64,000 nt of DNA from Paenibacillus terrigena DSM 21567 (GTDB taxonomy: Bacteria; Bacillota; Bacilli; Paenibacillales; Paenibacillaceae): assembly GCF_000374845.1 (NCBI RefSeq), contig NZ_KB895417.1:125661-189660 (forward strand), read 5' to 3'. The notes below the pieces were generated by a model. It saw only the letters and a list, made by a program, of their open reading frames with translations. It was not told where the DNA came from and made no database searches. The position numbers were made by a program, and so were the translations under genes. Positions 7,493 through 15,814 of this stretch are shown here, one piece after another. Position 1 is the first letter of the stretch; every line of letters starts with the position of its first letter.

Positions 7493-9307
7493 ATGAAATT
7501 AGGCAGCCTCTACCGCACACATTTTCAAAACAACTTGTTCATGAAGCTGATTCTTCTGTTCTCCTTCATCACGATCGTGACCATTATTACATTCTCTTAT
7601 TTGATGTTCCGCTCCATGTCCGAGACGGTGATTAATCGGGAGTTGGAAAGTCAACAGCAAGCGATGCAGCGCGTCAATAGCTATATTTCGTCGAAATACG
7701 ATGCCGTGCACATGATGGTTGAAGGCGTGTACCGAGATTCGGCGTTGTCGGCGGGCGTAACGTATTTCCTAGAGCATCCATTCCAAGAGTACATCCAGTA
7801 TAATCTGGATCAATATTACCGAAATTCGAACAGTGTATGGTCGGAGACGCTCCAATATTTCAAGAACAAGATGGAAGACGACGAGGATATCAGCAACCTC
7901 ATCCTATACAGCTCGGGACAGCAGACGATGTACGAATATAATCAGTACCAGCAGCTCAAGGTACGGAAGACGGATGTCGTACATACCTATATCCCCGACG
8001 TGATGGCACTGGAAGGCGGCAACATTACGCTCCCGAATCCATGGGTGCGCAAGGCGCTCGATCAGTGGAATACGCATTTGTTCTCGCTTCGCCTGCAGCT
8101 CAATGATAAGCAGTCCCTGACGAATATCGGCCAACTGCTCGTGTTCTACAATTCGGACAGCATTTGGAAGACACTCATCGATTTGAAGGATACGCTCAAA
8201 GGCCGGATCCTCGTGCTCACGACCGATGGCGGCGTATTGTTCGATTCCCTCGGACAGATGTACGGGCAGACCTACCCGGATATGACGGCGATTAACTCTT
8301 TCTATGAGAGCAGTGAGCTGGTGAATAATCAGTATATGACCAAGCTGACGCAGAATAAAGGTGGCTATATGGTCCTCGGCATGATCTCACAGGAGGAGAT
8401 GCAGGCCTCCTATAACGGCGTACGCAATACGATTCTAAGCGTCAGCGCCATTTGTATCCTTGTCGCAATCCTGTTCCCATCGATCTTCATCATACGGTTC
8501 GCTAGACGGACGAACGAGATTATTCGCTTCACCCAAGAGGTGAAGGAAGGGAACTTGACCGCCCGTATTCATGATCCGAAGGAAGATCAACTTGGACAGA
8601 TTGCACATAGCTTCAATGATATGCTGATGGATCTGAATCAATACATCGATCGGGTTTATAAGGCAGATATTAAGCAAAAGCAGACAGAGCTTATGGCCTT
8701 GCAAGCGAGGATCAATCCACATTTTCTATATAACACCCTAGAAGTCATCCGGATGCGGGCGATCTCGCAAGGAGCACAAGATGTTGGGGAGATGATCTAC
8801 AGTTTATCGGCGCTATTCCGCAGCTTCGTGCACCAGAAGGAGATTTATTTGCTGAAGGATGAGCTTGAAGCGTGTCGATTATATTTGGAATTGTTCCGTA
8901 TCCGATACAAAGATAAATTCTCGTACACGATTGAATGCGACTTCGAGCTTAGTAACAAAAAAGTATTGCAGATGTCGCTTCAACCGATTATTGAGAATTA
9001 TATTGTCCATGGGCTTCGCAGCGATCAGATGGATAATGTTATTCATATCCGCGCGATGCGCTGTGATGAGGGGATTCTCGTACAGATTGAGGATAACGGA
9101 CATGGGATTGCCGTGGACCGATTAGAACAAATTCGTGCCTCGCTGCACCCTGATGCGCCAGAAGGCCAATCGTTCGGACTCCGTAGTGTACATGATCGGC
9201 TTCAGCTTTTGTACGGCAGTCCCTATGGGATTGAACTTCAGAGTCGGGATGGGGAAGGCACGATTGTGAAGGTGCTCCTGCCAGACATCGAAGAGAAGGA
9301 GAGTTAA
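7493..9307 (+). CDS. YesM-type sensor histidine kinase
   Basis: 604 residues from ATG 7493, which has AAGGG 9 nt upstream; an ATG at 7484 has no room for a ribosome site. Membrane segments at about 15-36 and 310-333 enclose a large extracellular sensor domain. A HAMP domain follows (about 335-390), then the His_kinase domain with phospho-acceptor His410 in INPHFLYNTLE, and an ATPase domain with ENYIVHGL and IEDNGHGI. This architecture is typical of sensors controlling sugar importers in Paenibacillus. Its partner regulator starts 1 nt after its stop, and the importer and glycosidase operon follows, so it probably senses the imported glycan or its breakdown products. Confidence 0.95.
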   Translation: MKLGSLYRTHFQNNLFMKLILLFSFITIVTIITFSYLMFRSMSETVINRELESQQQAMQRVNSYISSKYDAVHMMVEGVYRDSALSAGVTYFLEHPFQEYIQYNLDQYYRNSNSVWSETLQYFKNKMEDDEDISNLILYSSGQQTMYEYNQYQQLKVRKTDVVHTYIPDVMALEGGNITLPNPWVRKALDQWNTHLFSLRLQLNDKQSLTNIGQLLVFYNSDSIWKTLIDLKDTLKGRILVLTTDGGVLFDSLGQMYGQTYPDMTAINSFYESSELVNNQYMTKLTQNKGGYMVLGMISQEEMQASYNGVRNTILSVSAICILVAILFPSIFIIRFARRTNEIIRFTQEVKEGNLTARIHDPKEDQLGQIAHSFNDMLMDLNQYIDRVYKADIKQKQTELMALQARINPHFLYNTLEVIRMRAISQGAQDVGEMIYSLSALFRSFVHQKEIYLLKDELEACRLYLELFRIRYKDKFSYTIECDFELSNKKVLQMSLQPIIENYIVHGLRSDQMDNVIHIRAMRCDEGILVQIEDNGHGIAVDRLEQIRASLHPDAPEGQSFGLRSVHDRLQLLYGSPYGIELQSRDGEGTIVKVLLPDIEEKES

Positions 9308-9308
9308 G

Positions 9309-10829
9309 ATGTATAGAGTATTTATTGTCGATGACGAGCCCTTTATTATCGAGGGCCTATACGATATTATCGATTGGTCCGGGCTGGGTCTCGAGATAGT
9401 CGGCCATGCCGAGAACGGACGTAAGGCACTGGATGCGATGAAGCAGACGCTCGTCGATATTCTGATTACGGACATTTCGATGCCCGTGATGAATGGCCTT
9501 GAACTCATTCGCGGAGCGAGAGAATTCCACGATGAGCTTAAGGTTATCGTGCTTAGCGGGTTTAATGAGTTCACGTATTTGAAAGAAGGTATGCGTCTCG
9601 GGATTGAGAACTATCTGCTCAAACCGATCAATGTCGAGGAGCTGCGTGCAACGCTGCTGAATACCGTTGAGAAGCTGAATACGTTCCGAGAAGAGCGAAT
9701 GATCACGGAATTCAGCACGCAAATTCTGAAAGACAATACGCTCCATCGCTGGGTCACGAATCAGATCGGTCCCATGGAATTCAAGGAACGGATGGATCTG
9801 CTCGATATCACGTTCAATGCACCTTATATTGCGGCCGTCGTATTCAGTCCGGAGAGCAAGCAGCCTGAGGTGTTCGAACTCGTTGCAAGACAATTGAAGC
9901 ATCACAAGACGTATACCTGCTTCCGCGATATTGATGGGGATCTGATTTTGCTTGCGTGCATCCAGGATCCTGACCAAGGATTTACAGAGCTGAAGGCGTG
10001 GTTGCAAGAACTGCATGATCGACTCAGTAACTACCATCCGCTTCGGATCTCGATCGGCAGTATGGAATCTCTTCCTCAGCACGCAGGGACAAGCTACTTG
10101 AATGCGAAGAAGACGCAAGCCTATTTCTGGATTTATCCGGACCAAGATATGATGGATTATAGTGAACTTCCGATTCGACAGGAGCTTGAACGGGTTGATT
10201 TTACACTGGATTGGGCACAGTATACCAAGCTGCTTATTGCCAAAGACCACGAAGCGCTGCATCAATTGATCCGAGAGGATTTCAGCCGAATTCAGAGTCT
10301 CCCGGGCATCATGCCGCATGATGTGCAGAACATTGCGCTTGAAATGATCGTTCGGTTCAAGGTGGAACTGAAAGCGATACGCCATACTGAAGAGACGGAT
10401 CTGTTCCATGACGCATTCGATCAAGTTCGGACAGCAAGCACGATTGACGATTTGAGTGAAGCCATTCATAGCGTGTGCGATACGGCGGTCGAATTTCTTA
10501 TCTCCGATGTGAAGAGTCCCGTTGTGCAGCAGGTGCTCAATTACATTCACAAATCGTACGCCGAAGAATTGTCGCTCAAGCTAATGGGCCAGCAATATAA
10601 CATCCATCCCGTGTATTTAGGGCAGTTGTTCCACAAGGAGACGGGCGAGACCTTTACCGAATACATTAATAAATACCGGATTGATAAAGCCAAGGAAATG
10701 TTGAAGACCACGCACTTGAAAGTCCACGAAATTGCGCGGAATGTGGGCTATTGGGAGACAGGTTACTTCTACAAACAGTTTAAGAAATATGTGGGAATCT
10801 CCCCAACGGAATATAAAGGGCTACTCTAA
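9309..10829 (+). CDS. YesN-type response regulator with AraC DNA-binding domain
   Basis: 506 residues. The receiver domain (1-120) has the acidic pocket Asp8-Asp9, phospho-acceptor Asp55 in LITDISMPVMNG and Lys in LLKPIN. A middle region of about 270 residues follows, then a C-terminal AraC helix-turn-helix pair (about 405-506) with RIDKAKEMLKTTHLKVHEIA and the signature GYWETGYFYKQFKKYVGISP. It is the cognate regulator of the kinase 1 nt upstream and probably activates the ABC transporter and glycosidase operon starting at 10977. A terminator hairpin overlaps its stop codon. Confidence 0.95.
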   Translation: MYRVFIVDDEPFIIEGLYDIIDWSGLGLEIVGHAENGRKALDAMKQTLVDILITDISMPVMNGLELIRGAREFHDELKVIVLSGFNEFTYLKEGMRLGIENYLLKPINVEELRATLLNTVEKLNTFREERMITEFSTQILKDNTLHRWVTNQIGPMEFKERMDLLDITFNAPYIAAVVFSPESKQPEVFELVARQLKHHKTYTCFRDIDGDLILLACIQDPDQGFTELKAWLQELHDRLSNYHPLRISIGSMESLPQHAGTSYLNAKKTQAYFWIYPDQDMMDYSELPIRQELERVDFTLDWAQYTKLLIAKDHEALHQLIREDFSRIQSLPGIMPHDVQNIALEMIVRFKVELKAIRHTEETDLFHDAFDQVRTASTIDDLSEAIHSVCDTAVEFLISDVKSPVVQQVLNYIHKSYAEELSLKLMGQQYNIHPVYLGQLFHKETGETFTEYINKYRIDKAKEMLKTTHLKVHEIARNVGYWETGYFYKQFKKYVGISPTEYKGLL

Positions 10830-10857
10830 ACAATAATTAGAGTAGTCTTTTTTTTCT
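10821..10857 (+). terminator. Intrinsic terminator overlapping the YesN stop
   Basis: CTACTCTAA (10821-10829, includes the stop codon) pairs perfectly with TTAGAGTAG (10837-10845) and is followed by TCTTTTTTTTTC. It separates the regulator transcript from the importer operon. Confidence 0.85.
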
Positions 10858-10894
10858 TTAGTTTGGACATAGATCATTTACTTTGTCGCCTATT

Positions 10895-10908
10895 TGAAAA
10901 TGCTTTCA
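10895..10908 (+). promoter_or_regulatory. Putative cre (CcpA) site before the mannoside operon
   Basis: TGAAAATGCTTTCA matches the catabolite responsive element consensus TGWAARCGNTWNCA with one change at the central CG. It lies 69 nt before the solute-binding protein start, which fits carbon catabolite repression by CcpA. Confidence 0.55.
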
Positions 10909-10976
10909 TGAGGTACTGTAAATATATCCCCAAACGGGGGTCAGTCATTGAGAAGTACAACAGGAGGGAAACAAAA

Positions 10977-12443
10977 ATGAGTAAAGTGAGAAAAAGTTTT
11001 GTAACAACTTTAGTGCTGATGTTAGCGCTATCATTATCCCTAAGTGCATGCGGGGGCAAAAAAGAAGAGAGCACTGGAACACCTGAGAAACCCGTAGAAC
11101 TGATCTGGTACACGATCGGTACACCACAAAAAGATGTGGATCGTGTTATGGAAGAGGTTAGCAAATATACAAAAGAGAAAATCGGCGCAACTGTAAAAAT
11201 GAACATGATCGACTGGGGTGACTACACTCAGAAAATGCAAGTTATGACAGCTTCGGGTACACCGATGGACCTCATGTTCACGTCATCATGGGCATTCGAC
11301 TATGTACAAAATGCACGTAAAGGCGCATTCCTACCGATCGAAGACCTACTACAGAAACAAGGAAAAGGCATCGTAGACACACTTGATCCGGCATTCCTTG
11401 AAGGCTCCAAAGTTGACGGACACAACTACGGTGTTCCTGCGAACAAAGAGCTTCCAGCACAATCCGTATGGCGCTTTAACAAAAACCTTGTTGATAAATA
11501 CAAATTGAATCTGGATAACGTAGGTTCCCTAGAAAGCCTTGAGCCTTTGCTTAAGACCATCAAAGAAAATGAGCCAGGTACTTATGCGCTTGCAGTAGAC
11601 AAAACATTTAACCCAATCGTTCCTTTCGATTACATCATCGAGAACATGCCGATGGCGGTTAAAGTTGGCGATAAAGATCTGAAAGTCGTTAACATCCTTG
11701 AAACACCTGAGATGAAGCAAACGCTTGCAACCATGCACAAATACTACAAAGCGGGTTACATCCCAACAGAAGCTGCAACACTGACTTCCTTGTCTGATGT
11801 ACAAGCTACAGGCAAATGGTTAACAGATAAAGCAACGAACCAACCATTCGCAGATAACCTTTGGTCCCAAAGCCTTGGCTACCCAGTCGTATCCAAAGCT
11901 GCTAGCCCAGCGTTGATCTACAACTGGTCCGTTATGGGTTCGATGCAAGCGATCTCTGCGAACTCGAAATACCCTGAGAAAGCAATGGAATTCTTGAACT
12001 TGCTGAATACAGATCCTGTACTTCGTAACATGATTGACTCGGGTATCGAAGGCGTTCACTACAAAAAAGTAGGCGACGATGCCATGGAAAACTTGCCAGA
12101 ATCCAAGAACTACGATATGCCGACATTCTCCCTGGGTAACGTAATGCTCACATACCGTGACAAGAATGACCCTGAGAACAAATGGGACGAGTTCAAAAAA
12201 TTCAACGATTCGGGTGAAAAAGCACCGCTTCTAGGATTCAACTTCGATCCATCCAAAGTAACAACGGAAATCGCGGCAGTACAAAACGTTAAAGAAGAAT
12301 TCTGGGCATCGCTTATGACAGGAACTGTGGATCCAGATAAATTCATTCCACAAGCAACTGCGAAATTCAAAGCTGCTGGCTTAGATAAAATTATTGCTGA
12401 AGCACAAAGTCAAGTGGATGCTTGGAAAGCAACGAAGAAATAA
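10977..12443 (+). CDS. ABC transporter sugar-binding lipoprotein (LplA-type)
   Basis: 488 residues from ATG 10977, behind an AGGAGGG ribosome site. A signal peptide with SLSAC puts a lipidated Cys25 at the membrane surface. The mature part has the extracellular solute-binding fold of family 1 sugar-binding proteins (ELIWYTIGTPQKDVDRVMEE start, WASLMTGTVDP near the end), as in LplA-type oligosaccharide systems. Two permease genes follow after a hairpin. With the GH125, GH-A and GH38 enzymes downstream, the ligand is probably a mannose-containing oligosaccharide; that is inference from context. Confidence 0.93.
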   Translation: MSKVRKSFVTTLVLMLALSLSLSACGGKKEESTGTPEKPVELIWYTIGTPQKDVDRVMEEVSKYTKEKIGATVKMNMIDWGDYTQKMQVMTASGTPMDLMFTSSWAFDYVQNARKGAFLPIEDLLQKQGKGIVDTLDPAFLEGSKVDGHNYGVPANKELPAQSVWRFNKNLVDKYKLNLDNVGSLESLEPLLKTIKENEPGTYALAVDKTFNPIVPFDYIIENMPMAVKVGDKDLKVVNILETPEMKQTLATMHKYYKAGYIPTEAATLTSLSDVQATGKWLTDKATNQPFADNLWSQSLGYPVVSKAASPALIYNWSVMGSMQAISANSKYPEKAMEFLNLLNTDPVLRNMIDSGIEGVHYKKVGDDAMENLPESKNYDMPTFSLGNVMLTYRDKNDPENKWDEFKKFNDSGEKAPLLGFNFDPSKVTTEIAAVQNVKEEFWASLMTGTVDPDKFIPQATAKFKAAGLDKIIAEAQSQVDAWKATKK

Positions 12444-12459
12444 ACGTCACAAGATATAA

Positions 12460-12496
12460 ATGAATTGGGCGGATGTTGATCATTCGCCTAATTCAT
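12460..12496 (+). other. Intra-operon stem-loop
   Basis: ATGAATTGGGCG (12460-12471) pairs with CGCCTAATTCAT (12485-12496) with one G-U pair. No T-tract follows. It sits between the binding-protein and permease genes, where such stem-loops often protect the upstream mRNA and give higher binding-protein levels. Confidence 0.6.
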
Positions 12497-12524
12497 TCTC
12501 AACTTTGATTCGAGAGGTGATCGT

Positions 12525-13463
12525 ATGAAAAGGATCGGCGGATTCTTCAAGGATATCAATAAGAATAAAGTACTTCTGCTGATGGCTTTGCCGGCGACCT
12601 TATGGTTCCTGTTCTTCTCCTATTTGCCAATGGCCGGGGTTGTTATTGCATTTAAGGAATACCGTAACAGCCGTGATGGATTCTGGGCAAGTATTGTAGA
12701 CAGCAAGTGGGTAGGATGGGATAACTTTAAGTTCTTATTTAGCACCAATGATGCCTACATCATTACACGTAACACACTATTGTATAACATCTTCTTTATT
12801 ATTGTCGGTCTTGTGCTTGCCGTAACGATGGCGATTATTCTCGCTGAGATTACGAACAAAAAACTTGCAAAAGTCTATCAGACCGGTATGTTCCTGCCTT
12901 ATTTCTTATCTTGGGTTATTGTTGGTTATTTCGTGTTCAGTTTCTTGAGCTTTGATAAAGGGATGATCAATCAAATCGGCAGTTGGTTCGGCGCAGAGCC
13001 AACGCAATGGTATACCGAGAAAGCATACTGGCCATTTATCATTATTCTAGTCTTCCTATGGAAGTCCGTTGGTTATAACAGCGTTGTGTATTTAGCGGCG
13101 ATCATGGGGATTGATAAATCACTCTATGAGGCGGCAATGATCGACGGGGCTAGCAAATGGCAGCAAATTCGCAACATTACGCTCCCAATGCTTAAACCGC
13201 TGATGACCATTCTAACATTGCTTGCAATTGGACGTATCTTCTATGCGGACTTTGGTCTCTTTTATCAAGTACCAAGAGATTCGGGTGCACTCTACTCTGT
13301 CACGAACGTTATCGATACGTACGTATACCGCGGTCTCAAAGCAACAGGTGAGATTGGCATGAGTACAGCAGCAGGATTATATCAATCAGTGATCGGATTT
13401 ACGCTTGTTATTGTCTCGAACTGGATCGTTCGCAAATGGGACAAGGACAACGCATTATTCTAA
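12525..13463 (+). CDS. Sugar ABC transporter permease (LplB-type)
   Basis: 312 residues with six predicted membrane segments. The cytoplasmic EAA loop that contacts the ATPase is YEAAMIDGASKWQQIRNITL (near residue 205). An N-terminal LMALPATLWFLFFSYLPM helix is typical of LplB/YtmP-type permeases. It pairs with the permease gene 27 nt downstream to form the transmembrane channel of the importer. No ATPase gene is present in this operon, so a shared MsmX-like ATPase, possibly the one at 27107, must energise it. Confidence 0.94.
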   Translation: MKRIGGFFKDINKNKVLLLMALPATLWFLFFSYLPMAGVVIAFKEYRNSRDGFWASIVDSKWVGWDNFKFLFSTNDAYIITRNTLLYNIFFIIVGLVLAVTMAIILAEITNKKLAKVYQTGMFLPYFLSWVIVGYFVFSFLSFDKGMINQIGSWFGAEPTQWYTEKAYWPFIIILVFLWKSVGYNSVVYLAAIMGIDKSLYEAAMIDGASKWQQIRNITLPMLKPLMTILTLLAIGRIFYADFGLFYQVPRDSGALYSVTNVIDTYVYRGLKATGEIGMSTAAGLYQSVIGFTLVIVSNWIVRKWDKDNALF

Positions 13464-13490
13464 GGATCGCCTTGGAAGGAGGAAATGGTT

Positions 13491-14408
13491 ATGTCGACAA
13501 AAGCGCTTAAATCGCGTGATTTTCATAAATTACCCGCCGGGTTAAATGTCGTGTTTAATATTATAGCTGGGTTGTTCGCCTTTGCCTGCGTCTTCCCGTT
13601 CTTATTCGTTACCATCATCTCGTTCACGGACGAGCAAACTCTTGCGACAAACGGGTATAGTATCTTCCCAGAGAAATGGAGCCTTGATGCTTACCGTTAT
13701 CTATTCAAAGCAGGAGATCAGTTGTTTCGTTCCTACGGGATTACCATTACCGTTACACTTATAGGAACACTCGTCAGCTTGATTCTAACGGCAACATTTG
13801 CTTATGCGATTTCCCGCAAAAGCTTCAAATATCGTAATTTCTTCGGCTTCTTCGCCTTCTTTACGATGCTATTCAACGGTGGACTTGTTCCGACGTATAT
13901 CGTTGTAACGCAATTGCTTGGCATGAAGGATACACTGCTTGCGCTAATCCTGCCGATGGCAGGGAACGCCTTCTATATTATGATTATGCGAACCTTCTTC
14001 GTCACCTCGGTGCCGGAAGCCATTATTGAATCCGGGAAAATTGACGGTGCAGGCGAGTTCGGAATTTTCTGCCGACTTATTCTGCCGTTGTCATTACCGG
14101 GTCTTGCAACCATCGGACTATTCAGTACATTAGGATACTGGAATGACTGGTTCAACGCGTTGCTGTATATTGATAATCCGGATCTTGTACCACTGCAATC
14201 GATGCTTATGCGGATCGAGAACAGTATGCAGTTCCTTCTACAGAATACGAATAATCCATCCTTGGGTGCGGGCATAATGCAATCCTTGCCAGCGGATACA
14301 TCACGGATGGCGATGGTCGTACTCGCGACTGGGCCGATTATCTTCGCTTATCCATTCTTCCAACGTTATTTCATTCAAGGTCTAACGATTGGTGCGGTAA
14401 AAGAGTAA
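13491..14408 (+). CDS. Sugar ABC transporter permease (LplC-type)
   Basis: 305 residues from ATG 13491, with GGAGG 8 nt upstream; an ATG at 13485 is too close to that site. Six membrane segments and the EAA loop IIESGKIDGAGEFGIFCRLI mark it as the second permease of a carbohydrate importer (LplC/YtcP type). The C-terminus QRYFIQGLTIGAVKE is characteristic. It should form a heterodimer with the preceding permease. Confidence 0.94.
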   Translation: MSTKALKSRDFHKLPAGLNVVFNIIAGLFAFACVFPFLFVTIISFTDEQTLATNGYSIFPEKWSLDAYRYLFKAGDQLFRSYGITITVTLIGTLVSLILTATFAYAISRKSFKYRNFFGFFAFFTMLFNGGLVPTYIVVTQLLGMKDTLLALILPMAGNAFYIMIMRTFFVTSVPEAIIESGKIDGAGEFGIFCRLILPLSLPGLATIGLFSTLGYWNDWFNALLYIDNPDLVPLQSMLMRIENSMQFLLQNTNNPSLGAGIMQSLPADTSRMAMVVLATGPIIFAYPFFQRYFIQGLTIGAVKE

Positions 14409-14416
14409 AATTGTGT

Positions 14417-14464
14417 GTTCAAAAAGTCAACTTTTCGTCGTAATCAAAAGATGACTTTTTGAAC
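14417..14464 (+). other. Long stem-loop between permease and GH125 genes
   Basis: GTTCAAAAAGTCA (14417-14429) pairs perfectly with TGACTTTTTGAAC (14452-14464); CTTTT and AAAAG inside extend the stem. No T-run follows, so it is more likely an RNA stability or processing element than a terminator. It divides the transport genes from the hydrolase genes. Confidence 0.65.
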
Positions 14465-14494
14465 AACCTCTAAAAAGACTGGGGGAAACTTACC

Positions 14495-15814
14495 ATGGAA
14501 CAATTCAGATTGCCTAAAATTCCGATGCCGGAGCTAAAGCTGCCGCAAGCGATTCAAGAAGTGATTCAAGAAGCAGAAGAGAAGCTCGCTCATCGTCCGA
14601 AGCTTTTGCAATTATTCAAGAACTGCTTCCCGAACACACTGGAGACGACAACGAAATTAATGGAAGATGGAACGACATTCGTCATTACGGGTGATATTCC
14701 AGCTTCATGGCTGCGGGATTCCGTTGAGCAAGTGATCCATTATGTCCCGTTCGCGAAGGAAGATGCGGATCTACAACGCATCTTGAGCGGCTTGATTAAG
14801 CGCCATATCAACTACATTCACATCGATCCGTATGCGAATGCATTCAACGAATCAGCGAATGATTGGCATTGGAACAAAGCAGACATCACAGATATGTCCC
14901 CTTGGGTGTGGGAGCGCAAGTTCGAGATTGACTCCCTTTGCTTCTCGATGCGTCTTGCTTATATGTACTGGAAAGAAACAGAGCTGACGGACATCTTTGA
15001 TGCAGGCTTCAAGTCGGCGATGCGTAAGATTTACGATTTGTTCAAGACGGAACAACGCCATTTCGAATTGTCGCCTTACCGTTTCACGCGGGATAACGGG
15101 ATTCCTGAGGATTCCTTGCGCAATAACGGGCTTGGCATGCCAGTGAACTACACAGGTATGGTATGGTCGGGCTTCCGTTCGAGTGATGATGCGTGCGATT
15201 TCCACTACAACATTCCAGGGAATATGTTCGCAGTCGTTGCCCTTCGTCATATGCAAGAGTTCGCGGAGTGGGTGTTCCGCGATATGGACTTCTTGAAAGA
15301 ACTGAAAGACCTGGAAAAGGATATTGACCACGGGATTCAGTTGTATGGTATCTACCGTCATCCAGAGTTTGGACCGATTTATGCTTATGAGACAGACGGT
15401 TTTGGCAACCATTGCCTGATGGATGATGCGGGTACGCCGGGTTTGATGTCGATCCCTTACCTTGGATATGTCGGTGCAGATGATCCGATCTACCAGAATA
15501 CAAGAAGATTTGCATTATCCAAAGAGAACCCGTTCTACTTCGAAGGAAAAGCGGCGAAAGGGATCGGAAGTCCGCATACGCCTAAAGATTACATCTGGCA
15601 TATGGCTTTGTCGATGCAAGGGATTACGGCAACGACGAAGGAAGAGAAGCTCGAGATGATCGCGATGTTAGAAAACACAGATGCAGATACAGGCTACATG
15701 CATGAAGGATTCCATGCGGATGATCCGAGCGTCTTCACACGTAAATGGTTCGCTTGGTCGAACAGCTTGTTCTCGCAGCTGGTGTACAAGGCGATGAAAG
15801 AAGGCATTCTATGA
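14495..15814 (+). CDS. GH125 family exo-alpha-1,6-mannosidase
   Basis: 439 residues, the usual length of metal-independent GH125 enzymes, which hydrolyse alpha-1,6-linked mannose with inversion. Recognisable family blocks are DIPASWLRDSVEQVIHY (near 70), NAFNESANDWHW (near 115), SPWVWERKFEIDSLC, and the C-terminal WHMALSMQGITA and FAWSNSLFSQL. There is no signal peptide, so it acts in the cytoplasm on imported sugars. Its stop overlaps the next glycosidase start by 4 nt (ATGA), indicating translational coupling. The GGGGGAAA ribosome site is good. Specificity comes from family knowledge. Confidence 0.92.
   Translation: MEQFRLPKIPMPELKLPQAIQEVIQEAEEKLAHRPKLLQLFKNCFPNTLETTTKLMEDGTTFVITGDIPASWLRDSVEQVIHYVPFAKEDADLQRILSGLIKRHINYIHIDPYANAFNESANDWHWNKADITDMSPWVWERKFEIDSLCFSMRLAYMYWKETELTDIFDAGFKSAMRKIYDLFKTEQRHFELSPYRFTRDNGIPEDSLRNNGLGMPVNYTGMVWSGFRSSDDACDFHYNIPGNMFAVVALRHMQEFAEWVFRDMDFLKELKDLEKDIDHGIQLYGIYRHPEFGPIYAYETDGFGNHCLMDDAGTPGLMSIPYLGYVGADDPIYQNTRRFALSKENPFYFEGKAAKGIGSPHTPKDYIWHMALSMQGITATTKEEKLEMIAMLENTDADTGYMHEGFHADDPSVFTRKWFAWSNSLFSQLVYKAMKEGIL

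Noticed and set aside
9357-10550. 397-codon minus-strand ORF
   Set aside because: It is a shadow of the YesN-type regulator gene, which has clear receiver and AraC domains on the plus strand.
15745-15810. Upstream extension of the GH-A frame
   Set aside because: It lies inside GH125. The ATGA overlap at 15811 is a normal coupled start, and the paralog at 60432 begins at the equivalent position.
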